A stretch of 33,005 nucleotides of DNA from Holophagaceae bacterium (GTDB taxonomy: Bacteria > Acidobacteriota > Holophagae > Holophagales > Holophagaceae). Within the stretch, counting starts at the first letter, position 1; each line of letters opens with the position of its first letter. A model generated the notes under the pieces. That model saw only the letters and a program-made list of their open reading frames with translations. It had not been told where the DNA came from and did not search any database. The position numbers and the translations under genes are program-made. This document shows, in pieces, positions 32,371-33,005 of the stretch. Location: NCBI GenBank assembly GCA_025361125.1, contig JANYBM010000036.1, positions 1-33,005 of the forward strand, in the 5' to 3' direction.

Positions 32371-33005
32371 ATGAGCCAGGCCCGAAGCATCCTGGCCAGA
32401 GCCATATCCCGGCTGTGGTTCCGCACGCTGCGCTCGGAAGGCCCTGCGCTGCCGAATGGCGCGGTGCTGCTGGTGCTGAACCATCCCAATGGCCTATTGG
32501 ATCCGCTGGTGGTTGCAGCGCTGGTGGCAGCTTCGCCACGCTTTCTCGCCAAGTCCACGCTTTGGAAGCTGTTGCCGCTACAGCCTTTTCTTGCCCTGTT
32601 CCAAGCCATCCCCGTAGCGCGCGTTCAGGACACTGACAACGCGGAAATCCGCGCCAACGCTACGGCCAAAGCCTTCCGGTTGGTGCATCAGGCCTTGGCA
32701 AAGGGTCACTGCGTGGGCCTTTTCCCTGAAGGCATCAGTCACGGCAACGCCGCCTTGGCACCCTTGAAAACCGGCGCCGCACGCATGGCCCTGTCGAGTG
32801 CCGTGGCTCCGGCCCTGGTACCTGCGGGCCTGGTCTATGGGCAACGTGACCTGTTTCGGCACAACGTGTTGTTGCGCCTAGGTGAACCCATTGAATACAG
32901 CGATTTGTGTCCAATGGGTGACGATCCCGCAGCGGTGAAAGACCTCACTCAACGCATCCGCCAAGCCATGCTGCCCCTCACGCTTCACGGCCCGGAGGAA
33001 GCCCT
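32371..33005 (+). CDS. PlsC/GPAT-type acyltransferase (partial, 3' end outside window)
   Basis: The gene opens at ATG 32371, the first start after an in-frame TGA at 32359, and runs open to the window edge (about 211 codons). It encodes MSQARSILARAISRLWFR, then NHPNGLLDP (acyltransferase motif I with His and Asp five residues apart, as in GPAT-like members), LAKSTLWK, AIPVAR and FPEGISHG (motif III). These are the substrate and catalytic motifs of glycerophosphate acyltransferases that contain NHPNxLxDP. The missing 3' part should include the C-terminal region and the stop. The upstream Shine-Dalgarno (GAGA) is weak. Whether it uses glycerol-3-phosphate or another acceptor is unknown. Confidence 0.88.
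   Translation, partial: MSQARSILARAISRLWFRTLRSEGPALPNGAVLLVLNHPNGLLDPLVVAALVAASPRFLAKSTLWKLLPLQPFLALFQAIPVARVQDTDNAEIRANATAKAFRLVHQALAKGHCVGLFPEGISHGNAALAPLKTGAARMALSSAVAPALVPAGLVYGQRDLFRHNVLLRLGEPIEYSDLCPMGDDPAAVKDLTQRIRQAMLPLTLHGPEEA

Overview
The window looks like chromosome of a moderately GC-rich, Gram-negative, free-living bacterium. The secreted tricorn-type protease, the secreted hypothetical proteins and the very large PAS/GAF sensor kinases fit Acidobacteriota, perhaps Holophagae (Geothrix/Holophaga relatives). That assignment rests on protein style only; there is no rRNA or ribosomal-protein marker here.

Region 1 (1-5027) is the right-hand part of an integrative element. All its genes lie on the minus strand: a GTG-start tyrosine recombinase, an unknown protein, an AlpA/Xis-like HTH protein, a DNA primase of the archaeo-eukaryotic type, three small ORFs, and at the window edge the first 41 codons of a protein resembling the N-terminal domain of type I restriction R subunits. 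The element ends at a copy of the 3' half of a tRNA-Glu(UUC) gene, from the anticodon loop to CCA. This is a classic tyrosine-recombinase attachment site; the intact tRNA gene should lie left of the window. The gene order resembles P4/PICI-type satellites carrying a restriction gene. Next to the attachment site (5031-5228) are a terminator, an inverted copy of the tRNA 3' end, a GC-rich multi-hairpin segment, a third partial copy of the tRNA end and a second terminator.

Region 2 (5357-10028, minus strand) is a probable operon: secreted tricorn-like protease, then an isochorismatase-family hydrolase (TTG start), then a SAM methyltransferase (GTG start). A divergent lipoprotein gene follows on the plus strand (10194-11117). 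The next minus-strand gene (11301-12740) encodes a secreted protein with a phospholipase A2-like motif. Its last domain seems cut short by an in-frame amber codon.

Region 3 (12990-17465) centres on C4-dicarboxylate metabolism. An aspartate ammonia-lyase fused to an N-terminal cyclic-nucleotide-binding-like domain is divergent from an NAD-type malic enzyme. Between them is a perfect CRP-consensus palindrome (TGTGA-N6-TCACA). Together the enzymes could link aspartate, fumarate, malate and pyruvate, with fumarase needed from elsewhere. A diiron rubrerythrin-like protein follows.

Region 4 (17576-22303) holds a possible 28-residue membrane peptide, a secreted HExxE protein with a strong terminator, two adjacent secreted paralogues of unknown function, and a PlsC-type acyltransferase on the minus strand.

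Region 5 (22667-31110) is a two-gene signalling operon with a 4-base ATGA overlap. The first gene is REC plus six PAS domains with no output domain. The second is a 1872-residue hybrid histidine kinase (REC, PAS x4, GAF x2, PAS, GAF, HisKA, HATPase, REC, Hpt). The window ends with a methylthioadenosine-phosphorylase-like gene (minus), a repeat/hairpin-rich divergent spacer, and a second acyltransferase cut by the window edge.
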